From positions 76,376 through 140,375 of the forward strand of contig JBEIGE010000004.1 in NCBI GenBank assembly GCA_040382055.1: 64,000 nt of DNA, read 5' to 3'. The notes beneath the pieces are model-generated. The model did not search any database and was not told the DNA's origin. It worked only from the letters and a program-made list of their open reading frames with translations. Shown here piece after piece: positions 62,904 through 64,000 of the stretch; positions within the stretch are counted from its first letter, which is position 1; every line of letters begins with the position of its first letter. Both the position numbers and the translations under genes were made by a program. Source of the DNA: JBEIGE01 sp040382055. Lineage in GTDB: Bacteria; Pseudomonadota; Gammaproteobacteria; Burkholderiales; Burkholderiaceae_C.

Positions 62904-64000
62904 TCAGCGCGCCGGCCTGATAAGGGCATATTGCGCCCATTCGCCACGACGGAAAAGCACATTGATCGCCTTGGTTTTATCCACCTTGGCCAGCGCAAGC
63001 TCAAACTCTTTCACGTTGGAAATTTCCACATTGGCGATTGCCACAATTACATCACCTTCGCGCATGCCGGCTCTGGCCGCGCTATCAGCAACCGCATCGA
63101 CCTTAACGCCACCTTTGAGTTTGAGTTCTTTCCTTTGAGAGTCCGTCAAATCGCTCACTGTCAAGCCAAGGACCTGACCCGCGCTACTTGCTTTGGGCTT
63201 CTCTTCTTTATCAGCAGCTTTCTTGATCGGCTTGTCAGCTTCAATCTCTGCCACAACAACGGACAAATCCTTGTTCGCACCACGGCGGAATACCGTCATT
63301 GTGGTCCGGGTACCGGGCTTGGTATTACCTACCAGACGGGGGAGGTCCGTTGATTTTTCGATGGGCTTACCGTCGAACCGGATGATGATGTCACCCGCCT
63401 CTACACCAGCTTTGTCAGCAGGTGCGCCACTTTCTACGCCTCGAACGAGAGCACCTTGCGCTTTGCCCAGGCCGATCGATTCGGCCAGATCCTTTGAAAC
63501 CTGATCAATTTGCACGCCGATGCGTCCACGCGTCACGCGTCCGTTTGAACGCAGTTGATCACTGACACGAATGGCTTCGTCCATCGGAATGGCAAACGAG
63601 ATTCCCATGAAGCCGCCCGAGCGGGAATAAATCTGGCTGTTGATGCCAACCACCTCGCCCCGCATATTAATCAGCGGCCCACCGGAATTTCCCGGATTGA
63701 TAGCCACATCGGTCTGGATGAAAGGCAAGAAGTCACCCGTGTCCCGCTGCTTGGCACTGACAATTCCAGCAGTCACCGAATTTTCCAGACCGAAAGGGGA
63801 GCCTATGGCCATCACCCACTCACCAACCTTGAGACGGTTGACATCACCCACCTTGACAATGGGCAGACCGACAGCTTCAATTTTCACCAAGGCAACATCG
63901 GAACGCTTGTCAGAGCCCACAATGCGGGCCTTGAACTCGCGTCTGTCGGTCAGGGTAACCAGCACTTCATCGGCACCTTCCACCACGTGGGCATTGGTCA
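62904..64000 (-). CDS. DegP/MucD-type periplasmic serine protease (N-terminus beyond window)
   Basis: About 365 residues are visible, from the catalytic His in TNAHVVEG at the very edge to the stop. The Asp is in RSDVALVKIEA and the Ser in NPGNSGGPLINMRGEVVG, so the triad is complete. Two PDZ domains follow (GVQIDQVSKDLAESIGLGKA and VLGLTVSDLTDSQRKELKL). It degrades or refolds misfolded envelope proteins. In relatives the gene sits after rpoE-rseAB, which is outside this window. Confidence 0.95.
   Translation of the reverse strand, partial: TNAHVVEGADEVLVTLTDRREFKARIVGSDKRSDVALVKIEAVGLPIVKVGDVNRLKVGEWVMAIGSPFGLENSVTAGIVSAKQRDTGDFLPFIQTDVAINPGNSGGPLINMRGEVVGINSQIYSRSGGFMGISFAIPMDEAIRVSDQLRSNGRVTRGRIGVQIDQVSKDLAESIGLGKAQGALVRGVESGAPADKAGVEAGDIIIRFDGKPIEKSTDLPRLVGNTKPGTRTTMTVFRRGANKDLSVVVAEIEADKPIKKAADKEEKPKASSAGQVLGLTVSDLTDSQRKELKLKGGVKVDAVADSAARAGMREGDVIVAIANVEISNVKEFELALAKVDKTKAINVLFRRGEWAQYALIRPAR

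Overview
The window looks like a stretch of chromosome from a betaproteobacterium, most likely of the family Comamonadaceae (Rhodoferax/Polaromonas-like). The evidence is gene order and protein character: rpsP-rimM-trmD-rplS, mdh-acnB beside a GntR regulator and sdhCDAB-sdhE-gltA, leuCDB-asd-fimV-truA-trpFBA-accD, and degP-lepA-lepB-rnc-era-recO-pdxJ-acpS-nagZ are all runs I know from Burkholderiales. An orphan Bug-type binding protein also fits. The species assignment is inference. I see no rRNA, tRNA, insertion sequence, transposase, integrase or CRISPR array.

Layout. 1-4647 (minus): a heavy-metal RND efflux operon (small secreted protein, outer-membrane channel, lipoprotein adaptor, pump cut by the window edge). 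4698-13544 (minus): a tightly packed eight-gene catabolic operon with an M20 carbamoyl/allantoate-type amidohydrolase, a five-gene dipeptide-type ABC importer, an Asp/Glu-hydantoin racemase and an amidase. Its second permease gene carries a one-base homopolymer frameshift. 13659-21361: a small lipoprotein, a Bug binding protein, an RNA helicase, oligoribonuclease, a Ste24-like protease, pterin dehydratase, RsgA and a CobD/CbiB-like membrane protein. 21416-24283: a Nudix hydrolase and the ribosomal operon rpsP-rimM-trmD-rplS with a clear terminator. 24466-34877: a TM2-like membrane protein and then a TCA-cycle block, mdh-acnB on minus and gntR, sdhCDAB, sdhE and gltA on plus, ending in a strong terminator. 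A perfect 12-bp palindrome between mdh and gntR is a likely operator.

34909-47902 (plus): a small Cys-containing protein, leucine biosynthesis, asd, a FimV-like polar protein with three perfect 24-bp repeats, truA, trpFBA and accD. Between trpA and accD sits foreign-looking, lower-GC DNA: one ORF flanked by integron attC-like core sites, followed by a 196-bp element with 33-bp inverted repeats. 47963-54830: an HMG-CoA-lyase-like enzyme, a CoA transferase, an SMP-30-like protein, YggT, lysS, a PlsC-like acyltransferase and an amidohydrolase. 54827-64000 (minus): nagZ, acpS, pdxJ, recO, era, rnc, lepB, lepA and the end of a DegP-type protease. The 469-bp gap between degP and lepA holds two terminators on the same strand, so a short RNA may be made there.

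Most of the window is housekeeping. The parts most worth attention are the cassette-like ORF at 46121-46603, the inverted-repeat element beside it, the frameshifted importer operon, and the double-terminator gap before lepA.
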